DNA of 5,594 nt from Planctomycetota bacterium (lineage in GTDB: Bacteria; Planctomycetota; Phycisphaerae; Sedimentisphaerales; Anaerobacaceae). Shown here one piece after another: positions 3,910 through 5,594 of the stretch; the first letter of the stretch is position 1, and each line of letters starts with the position of its first letter. The stretch is taken from positions 1-5,594 of the forward strand of contig QNBZ01000105.1 of assembly GCA_003644295.1 (NCBI GenBank). Reading direction: 5' to 3'. The translations under genes and the position numbers were made by a program. The notes under the pieces are model-generated. The model was not told where the DNA came from. It was given only the letters and a program-made list of their open reading frames with translations, and did not search any database.

Positions 3910-5594
3910 TTGAAAAGTGTTCGTACTACCATATTCTTTTCGTTGCTGTTGAGCGTTGTATTCCTGGCGTTGGCAGGACGGTGCTTTTATCTACAGCTTT
4001 TCAGAAACGAGTATTATTACTCTGTTTCCATCCAGCAGCAGCAAAAACGAGTTGTCCAACAACCTCAACGCGGCGTTATTCTTGATTGTCGAGGTAGAAC
4101 GCTTGCCGCAAGCAACAAAATCCAAACCATTTTCGCTGAGCCACGAGTTATAAAAGCCCCCAAGGACGTATCCAACGCACTTGCCCCGATAGTGCATATC
4201 GGCGCTCATAAAATCTGCAAACTTATCACGGAAAGTAAAAACCCCGGTTTCGTGAAAATCAAGGTAGACGCCAAAGCTAATCAATGCGCCGCTGCCAGCA
4301 AGATTTACGGAATCGGAATTCAATCCAACTGGCAAAGATATTACCCGATGGGGTCTCTGGCAGCACACGTTGTCGGATTTACGAGCAGAGACAATCGTGG
4401 TCTGGACGGCATCGAATTACAGTTTGATAAACAACTCAGCGGCTTAGCTGGACGTAACACTTTTCTTGCCGACGCATGGCCGTCTCGTCGGCCCATTCGG
4501 TTAAAACAGCAAAGCACACCTTTGAAAAACGGAGTCGGAATCATTCTGACTCTCGATTCCACTATCCAGCAATTTGCCCGTTCTGAGCTTCTAAAACAAT
4601 ATGAGAGCTATGAAGCCGAGTCCGCAGTTGCGATTGTGGCCGAGCCGACTACCGGCGCTATCCTGGCAATGGTTTCACTGCCGGATTTTGTCCCGGCCAA
4701 CGCCGGCTCGACCGACCCTGATAAATTTCGCAATCGGGCGATAACAGATGCGTTTGAGCCGGGCAGTCTTCTAAAGCCGATTGCTGCTGCGATTGCAATC
4801 GACAACGGCACTGTCAATCGTAACGAAAAGATATTCTGCGAATACGGCAACTACCACGGCAAGGGCTTCGGGCGAATCGGCGAATACGGCAATCATAAGT
4901 TCGGAAAACTGACGGTACGGGAAATTCTGGTTCACTCCAGCAATATCGGAATGGCGAAAATCGGTCAAAAACTCGGAAAAGAAAAACTTTATAAGGGATT
5001 GAAACTGTTCGGCTTCGGCAAAAAAACCGGCATCGATTTACCCGGTGAGGTGGCCGGGCTGTTGTGGCCAGTGCAAAAGTGGACCGGCTACAGCGTAACA
5101 CGGATACCATTTGGACAAGAGATTTCAGTAACGGCAATCCAATTGGTTCGGGCTTTCTGCATACTCGCCAACGGCGGTCGCTCAGTTCGTCCGTTTCTGG
5201 TCAGGGCGATGGTGGGAAACAGCGGAGAGATTATTAAGATGAAACAGTTGCCGTCGGCGGTTGGCTTTGTGGTACGTCCTGAAGTTGCACAATGGATTGT
5301 GAATGATGCTCTGGTCGGCGTTGTCAATGAGGGAACGGGCAAGAAAGCTAAACTGAAAAAATGGCAGGTATTCGGCAAAACGGGCACCGCTAATATCGCC
5401 GGCAGCAACAAAAGAGGTTATTCCGACAACGATTACATCGCATCCTTTATAGCGGGTGCCCCTGCGGATGAGCCGGCTGTGGTGGTTCTGGTTTCAATCC
5501 GCAAGCCGAACGTAAAACTCGGCAAGGGCTACACTGGTGGAACGGTAGCGGCTCCGGTGGCCGCCAAAATAGTTGAAAAAACACTCACATACCT
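3910..5594 (+). CDS. ftsI: FtsI, septal class B penicillin-binding protein (partial)
   Basis: This is a D,D-transpeptidase that crosslinks septal peptidoglycan, acting outside the membrane with FtsW. The 561 residues visible comprise a membrane segment (about 7-23), a pedestal/dimerisation domain (PQRGVILDCRGRTLA at 52-66; YPMGSLAAHVVGF at 145-157; GLDGIE at 164-169) and the transpeptidase domain. All three active-site motifs are intact: S286-L-L-K289 in EPGSLLKP, S343-S-N345, and K490-T-G-T493. The common EPGSTFKP block has LL for TF here, and the usual DRNG of the first block is DCRG. The only usable start is TTG at 3910, because an in-frame TAG lies at 3892-3894; no good ribosome binding site precedes it. 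The frame is open to the window edge. The last residues (APVAAKIVEKTLTY) look close to the natural end of the domain. Misread frames at 3894-4085 and 3956-4153 are not genes. Confidence 0.95.
   Translation, partial: MKSVRTTIFFSLLLSVVFLALAGRCFYLQLFRNEYYYSVSIQQQQKRVVQQPQRGVILDCRGRTLAASNKIQTIFAEPRVIKAPKDVSNALAPIVHIGAHKICKLITESKNPGFVKIKVDAKANQCAAASKIYGIGIQSNWQRYYPMGSLAAHVVGFTSRDNRGLDGIELQFDKQLSGLAGRNTFLADAWPSRRPIRLKQQSTPLKNGVGIILTLDSTIQQFARSELLKQYESYEAESAVAIVAEPTTGAILAMVSLPDFVPANAGSTDPDKFRNRAITDAFEPGSLLKPIAAAIAIDNGTVNRNEKIFCEYGNYHGKGFGRIGEYGNHKFGKLTVREILVHSSNIGMAKIGQKLGKEKLYKGLKLFGFGKKTGIDLPGEVAGLLWPVQKWTGYSVTRIPFGQEISVTAIQLVRAFCILANGGRSVRPFLVRAMVGNSGEIIKMKQLPSAVGFVVRPEVAQWIVNDALVGVVNEGTGKKAKLKKWQVFGKTGTANIAGSNKRGYSDNDYIASFIAGAPADEPAVVVLVSIRKPNVKLGKGYTGGTVAAPVAAKIVEKTLTY

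Noticed and set aside
3894..4153. Two + strand frames (GTG start at 3894 and ATG start at 3956)
   Set aside because: Both lie inside ftsI in other frames. The ftsI frame carries the membrane segment and the conserved pedestal blocks over the same bases.
4341..5411. Several minus-strand frames of 65 to 107 codons opposite ftsI
   Set aside because: All are antisense to well-conserved transpeptidase sequence and show no motifs of their own.

Overview
The window holds the start of a division and cell wall (dcw) operon from a bacterium. It reads mraZ, a small unrecognised gene, rsmH, a LysM protein, an ftsL-like gene and ftsI (running off the right edge), all on the + strand with gaps of 18 to 45 bases. 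A tRNA-Gly gene precedes the operon. The best guess for the source is an uncultured planctomycete, perhaps of the Phycisphaerae. This rests on a membrane-anchored LysM gene inserted in the dcw cluster, a TTG start, and intergenic 7-bp repeats. It is an inference; no taxonomic marker was compared.

Bases 1-844 carry no intact gene and look like a graveyard of mobile and decayed DNA. From left to right they hold a MITE-like nested palindrome (23-175), a second short element bounded by an AT-rich inverted repeat (252-384), and a minus-strand remnant. The remnant fuses an internal piece of an IS1380-type transposase (387-587) to an internal piece of a proA-like gene (about 584-760), with the reading frame broken. 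A (TTGATTA)4 array (776-803) follows and appears to supply the -35 element of a promoter for tRNA-Gly (845-915).

Bases 916-1096 hold a strong sigma70-type promoter for mraZ. A 10-bp-spaced repeat of AGTGGTA lies between its -35 and -10 and runs into the -10. This matches the layout of known MraZ operators and suggests that MraZ controls its own operon.

In the operon, MraZ is the likely regulator and RsmH methylates 16S rRNA. The LysM protein, FtsL-like protein and FtsI form a membrane-anchored, cell-wall-facing set: a peptidoglycan binder, a bitopic coiled-coil divisome protein and a class B transpeptidase with all three catalytic motifs. The gaps before ftsL and ftsI carry further 7-bp repeats and lack clear Shine-Dalgarno sequences. 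The mraZ, small-gene and LysM starts do have them. No terminator is visible inside the operon.
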